Shown: positions 17,458-26,240, counted from the first letter of the stretch. The stretch is DNA of 40,921 nt from Candidatus Taylorbacteria bacterium RIFCSPLOWO2_01_FULL_48_100 (GCA_001821135.1 MHSA01000013.1:1-40921); one strand, 5' to 3'. The notes: generated from the letters alone by a model not told the origin. A program made the numbers and translations.

Positions 17458-18795
17458 ATGGCTGTTTTCTCAATAATCAAAAAATCGGAACTTGAGGGCG
17501 CGAAGCGACTGGATGCGGAATACTACCAGCCGGAGTATTTGGATATTACATCAAAACTTAAAAATGCACGCGCAATAAAAACCCTTGCGTCAGATATTCG
17601 TTACGGATTGTATGTTGAGCCCGACTATCTAGACGAAGGAATAAACTTTATTCGCGCAATGAATACAACTAATTTTTGGGTTGATGGCGAAGTGCTCAAA
17701 ATATCTAACAAAAAAGTTCCAAGTGATTATTTCTTACACGCTGGAGATTGTCTTATTGTAAGAAGTGGAGCAAACACTGGTTTAGTCAGTGTAATTTATC
17801 CACGACTGGAGGGGTCAACTTTTGGTTCATACACGATACGAATTCGTTTTGACAAAGTAAATCCTTTTTTCGCTTCGGTTTTCTTAAACACAAGATATGG
17901 ATTTTTACAGACATTAAGATCACAGACCGGCGCAGCACAGCCGAATCTGAACATCCCAAACATTAAAGAAATCAAAATACCGGTTATCTCGGAACATCAA
18001 CAAAAAGATATAGAAAAGCGATGCATTGAAATTGAACGAGCAAGAATACAAAGCGAAATCTTATATTCCCAAGCGGAAAATTTGCTTTTGGAAGAATTAG
18101 GATTAAAAGATTTCACAGAGGAGCAGAGTTTATACACTGCCGTGAATTTCTCGGAACTCAAAGAATCATGCCGAATGGATGCGGAATATTTTCAGCTGAA
18201 GTACCGGAAAATCTATTCTCTAATTCGTGAGAATAAAGGAATAACACTTGGCGAAATTGCCACGCTCAAAAAAGGTTTTGAACCTGGGAGCGAAGCGTAC
18301 CAAGAGGATGGTAAACTGTTTATTCGCGTGAGCTCCGTCTCAAAAGATGGTATTACCGAAAAAGACCAGAAATATCTCAAAAATGATCTGTATCAAAAAT
18401 TAAAAAAGAATTATCAACCAAAAGTCGGTGAGATTCTTCTTACAAAAGACGCAAGTCCCGGTATTGCATATGCGGTGAAAGAGTCAATTGAGGGAGTGAT
18501 TTCTGGTGGCGTGTTGCGAGTTAAAATAAACGAGGATGTTGAATCGGAATATCTTACACTATGTATAAACTCTAAAATTGGACAATCGCAAGTTGAACGG
18601 GATGCGGGTGGTTCTATAATTAAGCATTGGAAACCGGAGCAAGTAAAAAGTATGCTTATTCCGATTTTACCCAAACCAACCCAACAAGAAATTGCCAAGT
18701 TGGTGCGAAAATCGCACGAAGCGCGCAAAAAAGCAAAGGAACTCTTGGAAGAAGCAAAACGCGCTGTTGAAACACTTATAGAAAGACAGCAATAG
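17458..18795 (+). CDS. Type I-like restriction specificity (S) subunit with two target recognition domains
   Basis: Two repeated RLDAEYYQPEY/RMDAEYFQLKY...TRD...IPIL-QQEIAKL units. Confidence 0.9.
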   Translation: MAVFSIIKKSELEGAKRLDAEYYQPEYLDITSKLKNARAIKTLASDIRYGLYVEPDYLDEGINFIRAMNTTNFWVDGEVLKISNKKVPSDYFLHAGDCLIVRSGANTGLVSVIYPRLEGSTFGSYTIRIRFDKVNPFFASVFLNTRYGFLQTLRSQTGAAQPNLNIPNIKEIKIPVISEHQQKDIEKRCIEIERARIQSEILYSQAENLLLEELGLKDFTEEQSLYTAVNFSELKESCRMDAEYFQLKYRKIYSLIRENKGITLGEIATLKKGFEPGSEAYQEDGKLFIRVSSVSKDGITEKDQKYLKNDLYQKLKKNYQPKVGEILLTKDASPGIAYAVKESIEGVISGGVLRVKINEDVESEYLTLCINSKIGQSQVERDAGGSIIKHWKPEQVKSMLIPILPKPTQQEIAKLVRKSHEARKKAKELLEEAKRAVETLIERQQ

Positions 18796-18825
18796 CCGTA
18801 TTTATTTTGTGGTATAATCCTTGTT

Positions 18826-19023
18826 ATGAGAAAATTAAGTACCGATAGGGGATTGGTGAAGGCGGTTTTGCTTATTGTGGTGGCGCTAGTAATACTCGGA
18901 TACTTCGGGTACAACCTGCGCGACATTATTGCATCGCCTGCGGTGCGCGACAACCTCGCCTATGTTTGGGACATTGTCGTAAGGGCTTGGAACTGGTTGA
19001 AAGACCTCTTGCCATCAAAGTAG
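18826..19023 (+). CDS. Small single-TM protein, hypothetical
   Basis: 65-aa ORF with TATAAT 7 nt upstream of ATG. Confidence 0.65.
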   Translation: MRKLSTDRGLVKAVLLIVVALVILGYFGYNLRDIIASPAVRDNLAYVWDIVVRAWNWLKDLLPSK

Positions 19024-19114
19024 TTGGAACACGAAGTAGAAAGCAAATTTGCTTTCTGCGAAGTGTTTCTTCATATGCTATACTTCGTATAATGTATGTT
19101 AATCCACATATACT

Positions 19115-20068
19115 ATGCAAAAACCACTTACCCAACATTTGAACGATTTTCTGGAATACTGCGAAGTTGAAAAAGGGCTTTCCATAAACTCTGTGAAGAA
19201 TTATTCGCGGTTTGTACAAAAGTTTTTCGGGTGGCTCGCGGAACACAGATTAGAAAATCTATCGCCTGAAAAGCTCACTGAGGACCATATCTCCAAATAT
19301 CGCATTTGGCTATCGCGGCGCCCCAACAAGGTGCGTCACGCGTCGCCGAACCTCCACCAGTCCACCCAAATACGCTATCTGATAGCCCTGCGCTCGTTAC
19401 TCGCGTATTTCCACGAAAAGAACATCCCTACCCTCCCGACCGAAAAAATTAAGCTTCCGAAAGACCGGAGCGCGGAGCGGCATATAAAATTCTTAGACAT
19501 TGAAAACCTGCGGAAGTTCCTTGCCGCGCCCGATACTAAAATCAATGCGGGGCTCCGCGACCGCGCGCTAATTGAAACGCTTTTCAGCACCGGACTGCGC
19601 GTCGCGGAGCTTGTTGCGCTCAATGTGAAGCAGTTGCAGAGCGCTTTGCACAAGACCGACTTTGAATTGAGCGTCGTCGGTAAGGGCGGGCACCCACGCG
19701 TCGTCTATTTCTCCGACCGCGCGTTGTATTGGCTCAAGAAATATCTCGCAAGTCGCACCGACGATGATGAGGCGCTGTTTATAAACTTCAGGGGGCCAAA
19801 GAAGGACTCGCGGCGCATCTCTGTGCGCGGCGTAGAGCTCGTTGTAGAAAAATGCTCAAAAATTGCCGGCATTGGATTTTTGGCGACTCCGCACACTTTA
19901 CGGCACTCTTTCGCAACCGATTTGCTAAACAAGGGTGTGGATTTGCGTATGGTGCAGGAGTTTCTCGGACATCGTAATATCGCAACGACGCAAGTGTATA
20001 CACATGTGACTTCCAAGCGTCTGCGTGAAATACATAAAAAATTTCACGGAGTAGAGGAACTATCATAA
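19115..20068 (+). CDS. Tyrosine recombinase (XerC/XerD-like)
   Basis: STGLRVAELVAL, HTLRHSFATDLLNKGVDLRMVQEFLGHRNIATTQVYTHV. Confidence 0.95.
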   Translation: MQKPLTQHLNDFLEYCEVEKGLSINSVKNYSRFVQKFFGWLAEHRLENLSPEKLTEDHISKYRIWLSRRPNKVRHASPNLHQSTQIRYLIALRSLLAYFHEKNIPTLPTEKIKLPKDRSAERHIKFLDIENLRKFLAAPDTKINAGLRDRALIETLFSTGLRVAELVALNVKQLQSALHKTDFELSVVGKGGHPRVVYFSDRALYWLKKYLASRTDDDEALFINFRGPKKDSRRISVRGVELVVEKCSKIAGIGFLATPHTLRHSFATDLLNKGVDLRMVQEFLGHRNIATTQVYTHVTSKRLREIHKKFHGVEELS

Positions 20069-20072
20069 AGCA

Positions 20073-20105
20073 AACCCCCTCACTTGTCGGACAAGTGAGG
20101 GGGTT
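20073..20105. terminator. Bidirectional terminator between convergent genes
   Basis: AACCCCCTCACTTGTCGGACAAGTGAGGGGGTT hairpin. Confidence 0.8.
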
Positions 20106-20116
20106 GCTAATAACTT

Positions 20117-20569
20117 TTACTCTTTTACTTTCTGGCTTTGAGCGACTGCGAGCGTGGCGCCTGCTTTCCAGCATTTGCCGGACGAAGCCCACGGCTGAAG
20201 GCCTTCCTTTTCGTAAAGCCATTTGGCGTACGATAAGTTGCCTTCAAGTGTCTTAATGTCCAACCCAAGCTTCTTCGCGCGCTCTGCGTGATACCGTTCG
20301 TTGATTTGCATCACGCCGACATCATTATAGTCGTAGTCGCCGCGAAGCACTCCATTTCTGTCAAAGTGGCGGAAACGCGACTCGCACTTTGCAACCTCCG
20401 CAAGCGCCGGATTGTCCGCGAAATAATCGCGGACATACTCCTCAAGCGTTATCGGATTATTCGCGACCGGAACCATCGGGGCAACTTCAGTTGCGGCGAT
20501 GGCGGGTGCGGTGTTAAAGACAGAAAGAAAAAGTAAAAGTCCGTTCAATGTTTCAATCATAATGTTCAC
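20117..20569 (-). CDS. Lytic transglycosylase-like (SLT/lysozyme-like) secreted protein
   Basis: Signal peptide, AKCESRFRHF, YNDVGVMQINERYH. Confidence 0.8.
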   Translation of the reverse strand: MNIMIETLNGLLLFLSVFNTAPAIAATEVAPMVPVANNPITLEEYVRDYFADNPALAEVAKCESRFRHFDRNGVLRGDYDYNDVGVMQINERYHAERAKKLGLDIKTLEGNLSYAKWLYEKEGLQPWASSGKCWKAGATLAVAQSQKVKE

Positions 20570-20628
20570 TCAAATCAGTTAAATCTAACGACCGTAGGCG
20601 CGGGCGCTTCCCGACCCCGGTACTATAT

Positions 20629-20658
20629 ATTATAGCATTGTCAATATGCACTTGTCAA
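20629..20658 (-). promoter_or_regulatory. Sigma70-type promoter for the lytic transglycosylase gene
   Basis: Minus strand TTGACA-18-TATAAT. Confidence 0.65.
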
Positions 20659-20663
20659 TGGTT

Positions 20664-21353
20664 TTATTTCCACCTCTTTGCTTCCAGCGCATTGGCGGCG
20701 GCGTCTTGCTCCGCTTCTTGTTTTGACTTACCTTCCCCTTCCGCCGCTTTTTCGCGCCCGAGAAATACCGCAACAGTGAAGTGTTTGTCGTGGTCGGGAC
20801 CCGTCTCGCGCACCGTTTCGTACGAAGGCGTGACGCTAGCGATTTCTTGCGCCTTTTCTTGAAACTTGCTTTTTGCATCCATCCACTTCCCTTCCGCCAC
20901 AATGCTGTCGGTCAAAGGGAGTACAAATCGCGACACGAAGTCGCCCACTTTCGCGTATCCGCCATCCAAGTACAGCGCGCCGATGAGTGCTTCAATCGCG
21001 TTTGCGAGGATAACCTCGCGCGCGCGACCCGTATCCTTCGCCTCGCCTTTGGAAAGGAGCATATAATCGTTCATACCAAGCCGTTCCGCAACGCCTGCAA
21101 GTGTTACTGCATTCACAAGCGCCGAGCGGTACAAGGTCATATCGCCCTCGTTTTTGTGCGGATATTTCTTAAACAAAAACTCCGTCGTCAAAAGCTCAAG
21201 CACCGCGTCTCCGAGAAATTCCAACCGCTCGTTGTGTTCGGTCTTGAGTTTCTTGTTTTCGTTTAGATACGAGCGGTGCGTGAAGGCGGTCTTAAGTAAG
21301 CCCTTATCTGCGAAATCTATGCCTATCTTTTTCTCAAAAGAATCAAAATTCAT
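20664..21353 (-). CDS. rnc: Ribonuclease III
   Basis: AFTHRSYLNENK, HNERLEFLGDAVLELLTTEFLF, C-terminal dsRBD. Confidence 0.95.
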   Translation of the reverse strand: MNFDSFEKKIGIDFADKGLLKTAFTHRSYLNENKKLKTEHNERLEFLGDAVLELLTTEFLFKKYPHKNEGDMTLYRSALVNAVTLAGVAERLGMNDYMLLSKGEAKDTGRAREVILANAIEALIGALYLDGGYAKVGDFVSRFVLPLTDSIVAEGKWMDAKSKFQEKAQEIASVTPSYETVRETGPDHDKHFTVAVFLGREKAAEGEGKSKQEAEQDAAANALEAKRWK

Positions 21354-22273
21354 TTCTTTAATAAAATATTTACGGCTTTTGTTACAATCGGCAAAGTGTC
21401 GGGGTAAAAATTAAGATTGACTATATCTTTTAGCTTAAACCACTGTGCATCGTCCAGCCCGCCCGAAGTGCCTAGCGTTAGCGGCGTGAACGCCGACTCG
21501 CCTAGGAAATAATGCACCTGTTTGCGAATCTTGCCCTTTTCGGGGTCGGACGCAATGTATTCGTTAAAACCGATCGGCTCTTTTATTGTAATATCCAAAC
21601 CGAGTTCTTCTTTAATTTCGCGAACAGTTCCCGTTTCAACGCTCTCGCTCGCGATGTCGGGAGTGTCTCCTATTTTGCCTTTGGAAAGCGTCCAGTGCCC
21701 GAAAATGTCGTGCACCAGAGCGATGTAAGTATCGCCTTCGGCTTTTGCGTACACTACCGCGCCACCCAATTTCTGAATAGGCATCTTTTCGTATGGCACA
21801 TCTGCGGGGCGCTTTTTGCGTTTCGGAGCGTCGGCTTTTCCCGGCTCGCCAAGCTCGCGGTACACGGAGCCGAGTACACCATTTACAAACCTGCCGCTAG
21901 CGTCCCCGCCGTATGTTTTCGCAAGTTCTATCGCTTCGTTAATCGCAACTTTTGCCGGCACTTCTTTGCGGTCTGCAAATAAAAGTTCGTAAAGCCCGAG
22001 CCGCAAGACATTGCGGTCTAAATATGATATTCGTTCAATCGGCCATTCAGGCGCCGCCTTGCCGATAATATTGTCAATTTCTTTGCGCTTTTTCAGCGCG
22101 CCGTTTATGAGTGTGTGTACAAAGGAGTTGTCTTCTATGCCCGGCGCAAACTCTGCGATGTTGCGCGCTTCTATCTCCGCAAGCGCCTTTTCTGGAAGCG
22201 TGCGGAAATCCCACTCAAAGAGGGATTGGAGCGCTATTGACCTGCCAAGGTGCCTGTTTGCCATAATTATCAA
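21350..22273 (-). CDS. nusB: NusB-Nudix hydrolase fusion protein
   Basis: N-terminal NusB fold (RSIALQSLFEWDF...ISYLDRNVLRLGLYELLF...AINEAIELAKTYGGDASGRFVNGVLG) continuous with a Nudix domain (GHWTLSKGKIGDTPDIASESVETGTVREIKEELGLDI). Confidence 0.9.
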   Translation of the reverse strand: MIIMANRHLGRSIALQSLFEWDFRTLPEKALAEIEARNIAEFAPGIEDNSFVHTLINGALKKRKEIDNIIGKAAPEWPIERISYLDRNVLRLGLYELLFADRKEVPAKVAINEAIELAKTYGGDASGRFVNGVLGSVYRELGEPGKADAPKRKKRPADVPYEKMPIQKLGGAVVYAKAEGDTYIALVHDIFGHWTLSKGKIGDTPDIASESVETGTVREIKEELGLDITIKEPIGFNEYIASDPEKGKIRKQVHYFLGESAFTPLTLGTSGGLDDAQWFKLKDIVNLNFYPDTLPIVTKAVNILLKK

Positions 22274-22279
22274 GAAACT

Positions 22280-22480
22280 TTACTTTGCTTTTTGTTTTTT
22301 TGATTTTTCAACTACATTAACAACTGTTCTTCCCCTATACTTCCCGCAATTGGCGCATGCCGTATGCATCATTTTCAGTGCCTTGCATTCGGGACAGGGC
22401 GAAAGTGCTTGCGCACAAAGCTTGTGGTGCGCGCGCCTTTGGTCGCGACGGCCTTTTGTTGAACGCATTCGGACTACCAT
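22280..22480 (-). CDS. rpmF: 50S ribosomal protein L32
   Basis: RRDQRRAHHKL...CPECKALKMMHTACANCGKYRGRTV; start 22480 lies 8 nt after TATACT. Confidence 0.9.
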   Translation of the reverse strand: MVVRMRSTKGRRDQRRAHHKLCAQALSPCPECKALKMMHTACANCGKYRGRTVVNVVEKSKKQKAK

Positions 22481-22517
22481 ATGTAAACAGTATAGCAAAT
22501 TATAAAATAAAAGAAAA

Positions 22518-22549
22518 GGCGCGTCCCGACATACTGTCGTGGACGCGCC
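22518..22549 (-). terminator. Terminator of the Nudix gene
   Basis: Minus: GGCGCGTCC...GGACGCGCC followed by TTTTCTTTTATTTT. Confidence 0.85.
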
Positions 22550-22566
22550 GTGACCAAACCAAATCC

Positions 22567-23172
22567 TCAATCTGAAAGGTATTGCTGATACCTGGCATCG
22601 GAAATGATACCCGCATACCGTTTGCACACCGCACTGTCTTTTGCAAGGACAGCAAGCGCCCGCAATAGAGCAATCCTATGGAAAAGCACACCGCGCTCTT
22701 CCATAAGTTCAAACAGTTCTGCGGCTTCGTACCAGCGCGGAGGACTCAGTGTCTCGTCTCCACGCCCGTGTTTACCCTTTTCAATTTTCGCAGTTTTTCG
22801 CAACTCGCCGCGGAGGTCAGAAAGCAGAAACACAATCTTCTCGTGAATTCCACCCCCTTTCTCCGGGTCGCCGTCGCATTTTTGCACATAAATCGGTTTT
22901 TCTTGTGCAAAACAAAAACCGAAATCACTTGGGTTTTCTGGAATTTCCTGATGTGCACCGCTGATGGCGGTTTGCTCTGGGGTCTCCCCCTCAATACCCG
23001 TCTCCGTTGGAAACTTGTAGGTTGTCCAAGGGTTACAGTTTTTTTGTATTGTATACTGAAATGCCAGAAAGCGGATTTCTCCCACCCCCATTGCTTCGTA
23101 GAAAACCAACACCGCGGAATGCGTAATCTTTACGCTATTCGCACTGTTTGGTCGTCCTTGTGTTGTATTCAT
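22567..23172 (-). CDS. Nudix-like protein with degenerate Nudix box
   Basis: KFPTETGIEGETPEQTAISGAHQEIPENPSDFGF in a Nudix-like context. Confidence 0.6.
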   Translation of the reverse strand: MNTTQGRPNSANSVKITHSAVLVFYEAMGVGEIRFLAFQYTIQKNCNPWTTYKFPTETGIEGETPEQTAISGAHQEIPENPSDFGFCFAQEKPIYVQKCDGDPEKGGGIHEKIVFLLSDLRGELRKTAKIEKGKHGRGDETLSPPRWYEAAELFELMEERGVLFHRIALLRALAVLAKDSAVCKRYAGIISDARYQQYLSD

Positions 23173-23190
23173 TTTTCCCTCTCGGGTTGA

Positions 23191-23254
23191 ATCCCGTTAG
23201 AAGCAAGGAATCTTTGATTCCTGCCGCAACGAAGTTGCGGGCTTCTAACGGGAT
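23191..23254 (-). promoter_or_regulatory. Structured 5' leader: perfect three-way junction upstream of the Nudix gene
   Basis: 14-bp closing stem ATCCCGTTAGAAGC/GCTTCTAACGGGAT enclosing two 7-bp hairpins (AGGAATC/GATTCCT and CCGCAAC/GTTGCGG). Confidence 0.75.
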
Positions 23255-23316
23255 GAATGTTTTTGTGCGTCTCAAGGTGCCTCGTCCACACGGACGACCT
23301 TTCAACTCTGTTTTCT

Positions 23317-23346
23317 AGTATAACACAGGGTATACGAAATAGTCAA
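23317..23346 (-). promoter_or_regulatory. Sigma70-type promoter for the Nudix gene
   Basis: Minus strand TTGACT-18-TATACT, giving a leader of about 138 nt. Confidence 0.65.
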
Positions 23347-23357
23347 ATCAACAAAAA

Positions 23358-23385
23358 AGCGGCGGGTGATTTCTCACTCGCCGCT
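23358..23385 (-). terminator. Terminator of the helicase transcript
   Basis: Minus: AGCGGCGAGTG...CACCCGCCGCT then TTTTTT. Confidence 0.85.
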
Positions 23386-23450
23386 CCGTACATTACAACA
23401 CAGCACTTAATAGAACTGCAGATTACTATACAGTGCCCGATAGAATATAA

Positions 23451-25277
23451 CTATCTCACCAACGCGAGCGCCTCCTTCACGCACTGGTCAAGCGTCAAGT
23501 CGCCTTTGTAGGCAACCTGAAGCGTTTTCGGCAGTGCGGAAAAGACAATGCGCCGGAACTGCTGGGAGATGAAGAAGACGACGCCCAAGTCGTCTACGCG
23601 CCGTATATTTCGCCCCCGCACTTGAAGCACGAAGAGCTGAACGCGCCAATTCCATATTGCCCATCGCCGCGAACCGTATCGCTGTTCTTCAAACATACTC
23701 CGCGGCTCGTACATAGGCATATATGGAGGTCGGAGAGCAAAGATTGCGGGTGCAATCTGCTTCGGCAAATCAATACCTTCGCTGAAGTTTGCCGATGTGC
23801 CGACTAGACAATCCCCCTCTCCTTCCCTGAAACGGAGCGCGGCTTCGCGCGCGGTAACGCCGTTGCCGTACGAAACCGCTTTCACTCCCTCTTCTTCCAT
23901 AAGAGCGACGAGTTTCTCCCGCTCTTTGTTTGCAACCACCACATGGAGTGAATGGATTCCCTGTCTCGCTAGTTTTTTCGTTGCCCGCGCCATCCTACGC
24001 ATCACATTCGTAACCGTACCATGCTTCTGTTCTTTGAACGCAAGGTTCGGCGTGTCGGTAGGCATATAGACGGCGGTATTCTCTGGCGGAAACGACGGCG
24101 GGAGCGACAAGAACGGAAATTGAATTCCCGATTCCTGCCCGAAGATTTCGCTGTCCCCTATCGTGGCGGATAGCGCAACCGTCGTCTTCCCAAGCAGGCA
24201 CTTCTTCACGAGCGCCGCGACATAATGCGAGCAGACCACAAGTTTGTTGATTACCCGCTTATCTTTCGTCTCTTCTTTCTCATGGTACGCGTATGTGTAC
24301 GCGAGCGCGCCGCGGTTCGCGAGCGGAAGTGAGAACTCAAGAGAGCGGATGTAGCGGCGCAAGTTAAGCGCCACACCTTCCACCTTCTTGAAAATCTCCA
24401 GATTATCTTCCGCTTCAATCGCATCGCTTTTAATCGCTTTTGCGATGGAGCGCGACAATGCGCCCCCGTCTATCGTTTCCAGTATCTTGATAAGCGCGCT
24501 TATTTCCTCAGCATCCAAAAGGATGCGGTGTTTCTTGCGGACAATCTCAATCATTCTCTTGCGAAAATGCTCAAGCGCCGCGGCAGTTTCATGCTCTTCC
24601 ACTTTTTCTAAAATGGAGATTGCCTGTTCCAAGTGCCAATCGGTAATGTCGTACGACAACGCCGAGCGCACGAGCTCCGGCACGCGATGCCCCTCGTCAA
24701 TGACGAGAAGGTCGGGCTCAGGAAAGTCCTTTGAGAATAGCCGTTTGAAGAGGTAGAACGCAAAGGTCGTCAAGACCGGCTTGCGTGATACCTTCGCTTG
24801 ATGATTTTGCAGATAGTAGGGGCACGCGAGCGCACCTTTCTCCTGCACTTTGCCGGTTTCCTGGTCCACGAAATGCGGACATACTCGGCAGATGGTGTGC
24901 GGAATCTCGTCCGCAGTGAACTTCGTTTTGGACTCGCGCGTCAGGTTTGTCTTATCCCGTTCATAGAGAAAGCACAGGAAGTCGCTTCGCCCAAACGCAA
25001 CTGTAAAGACATCGGGAAACCGTTCGCGGTACTGGTCGGCAATGGTCTTGGTTGGAACCGTTACCACGCACTTCTGAAAGTGCTTCGCCGCCGTCTTTGC
25101 AAGTGTTGTTGCAATTTCTGTCTTGCCGACCCCCGTCCAGAGTTCATGCACGGACGAACCGTGTCCCGCTATGAAGCGGAGTGATGATTCTTGTTCCGAA
25201 CGCATACCGCCACTATATATCCCGTCTTTCGGGAATTGGGACTTTAGCTCGTCCCAGCTGAGCCAATGATGTTGCAT
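23451..25277 (-). CDS. XPD/DinG-family superfamily 2 helicase with probable Fe-S cluster
   Basis: WTGVGKTEIA (Walker A), VIDEGHRV (DEGH), four Cys (FLCF, CRVC, ACPYY), QVRGRNIRR motif VI. Confidence 0.85.
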   Translation of the reverse strand: MQHHWLSWDELKSQFPKDGIYSGGMRSEQESSLRFIAGHGSSVHELWTGVGKTEIATTLAKTAAKHFQKCVVTVPTKTIADQYRERFPDVFTVAFGRSDFLCFLYERDKTNLTRESKTKFTADEIPHTICRVCPHFVDQETGKVQEKGALACPYYLQNHQAKVSRKPVLTTFAFYLFKRLFSKDFPEPDLLVIDEGHRVPELVRSALSYDITDWHLEQAISILEKVEEHETAAALEHFRKRMIEIVRKKHRILLDAEEISALIKILETIDGGALSRSIAKAIKSDAIEAEDNLEIFKKVEGVALNLRRYIRSLEFSLPLANRGALAYTYAYHEKEETKDKRVINKLVVCSHYVAALVKKCLLGKTTVALSATIGDSEIFGQESGIQFPFLSLPPSFPPENTAVYMPTDTPNLAFKEQKHGTVTNVMRRMARATKKLARQGIHSLHVVVANKEREKLVALMEEEGVKAVSYGNGVTAREAALRFREGEGDCLVGTSANFSEGIDLPKQIAPAIFALRPPYMPMYEPRSMFEEQRYGSRRWAIWNWRVQLFVLQVRGRNIRRVDDLGVVFFISQQFRRIVFSALPKTLQVAYKGDLTLDQCVKEALALVR

Positions 25278-25357
25278 ATTAACCTTTCTTTTTGGTTGTC
25301 AAACAACCGATTTCCCAGTTACTATATAAGCATAATAGATAATTTAAGTCAAGAAAA

Positions 25358-25385
25358 AGCGGCTCAAGACGAATCAAGAGCCGCT
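25358..25385 (-). terminator. Terminator downstream of the MazF-like gene
   Basis: Minus: AGCGGCTC...GAGCCGCT followed by TTTTTC. Confidence 0.75.
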
Positions 25386-25544
25386 CCAGACAGGACTGAA
25401 CCGGAACCGAGCGTGGCGACACTGAGCGTAAGCCCGCAGAACTACGGAGTTCATTCAAGCATATATTAAATATGCTGTCAATCTTGCGCAGAAAAATCAG
25501 CCGTATATACTAAACATACACTTTGACTCCGAAAGGAGTTCCGA

Positions 25545-25576
25545 GGCACCCCGATGAAAATCGGGGTGCCGTTTTT
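25545..25576 (+). terminator. Plus-strand terminator-like hairpin
   Basis: GGCACCCCGAT GAAA ATCGGGGTGCC then GTTTTT. Confidence 0.75.
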
Positions 25577-25985
25577 ATGCTATGTCACGATGTATTTCTC
25601 GCAACTGTGCGAAATCTATTGGCGGCATCAATCCAACAAAGCGCAAAAGCCGCTTACTGCTCAGGACGCGCATTTGCGATAGATTTGCGATAAATCGTTC
25701 CCCGTTGTTTTTAAATAAAAGTCGGTATGCTCCTTCTTTTGCTTTCGTTGAAATGGGAATCGCTAAAAATGTTTGCGGGTTAAACTTTTTGAAAATGATG
25801 ACAGGCCGTTCAAAATTACCGTGTTTTCCATTCTCCTCGCTTCCAATGTTGTGCCCGATACTCGCCCACCAAATCTGTCGCTCTCTGAAATATACTTCCG
25901 TCTCTGCAAAATGAATGCGTGGTTTGAGCGTTGCCCACTCCGAGAACCAGCTCAGTATCCTTTCTTTTGGGATGATCTTTTTCAC
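25575..25985 (-). CDS. PemK/MazF-family toxin-like protein
   Basis: RQIWWASIGHNIGSEENGKHGNFERPVIIFKKFNPQTFLAIPISTK. Confidence 0.8.
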   Translation of the reverse strand: MKKIIPKERILSWFSEWATLKPRIHFAETEVYFRERQIWWASIGHNIGSEENGKHGNFERPVIIFKKFNPQTFLAIPISTKAKEGAYRLLFKNNGERFIANLSQMRVLSSKRLLRFVGLMPPIDFAQLREIHRDIA

Positions 25986-26013
25986 AAAACTATTTTAACA
26001 CAGGTATGAAAAA

Positions 26014-26042
26014 AGCCGCCCCAATTTTAAACTGGGACGGCT
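26014..26042 (-). terminator. Terminator downstream of the 245-aa hypothetical gene
   Basis: Minus: AGCCGTCCCAGTTT...AATTGGGGCGGCT then TTTTTT. Confidence 0.8.
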
Positions 26043-26240
26043 CCGGACGCAACAACAGAAGACCAAACCTAACTACGCGCTGCGGAACTGGAGGTAACTG
26101 TGCGAAACCCCGCGAAGCCCGATAAGTTATAGCGGAGGATGAAAGAATCACCAGCCGCTCCGAACTCAACGCGACCGATGCCAACAATATTCTGAACAAG
26201 TCAGGTTTGCTCAACTCCGACGAGCGTGACCTGGAAGGTT

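Noticed and set aside
20570-20622. Known-class riboswitch in the lytic transglycosylase leader
   Set aside because: Leader is only about 50 nt with one imperfect GC-rich hairpin; no match to any riboswitch consensus I can recall.
25266-25469. 67-aa plus-strand ORF in the helicase upstream region
   Set aside because: Overlaps a minus-strand terminator and helicase promoter; no SD or family resemblance.
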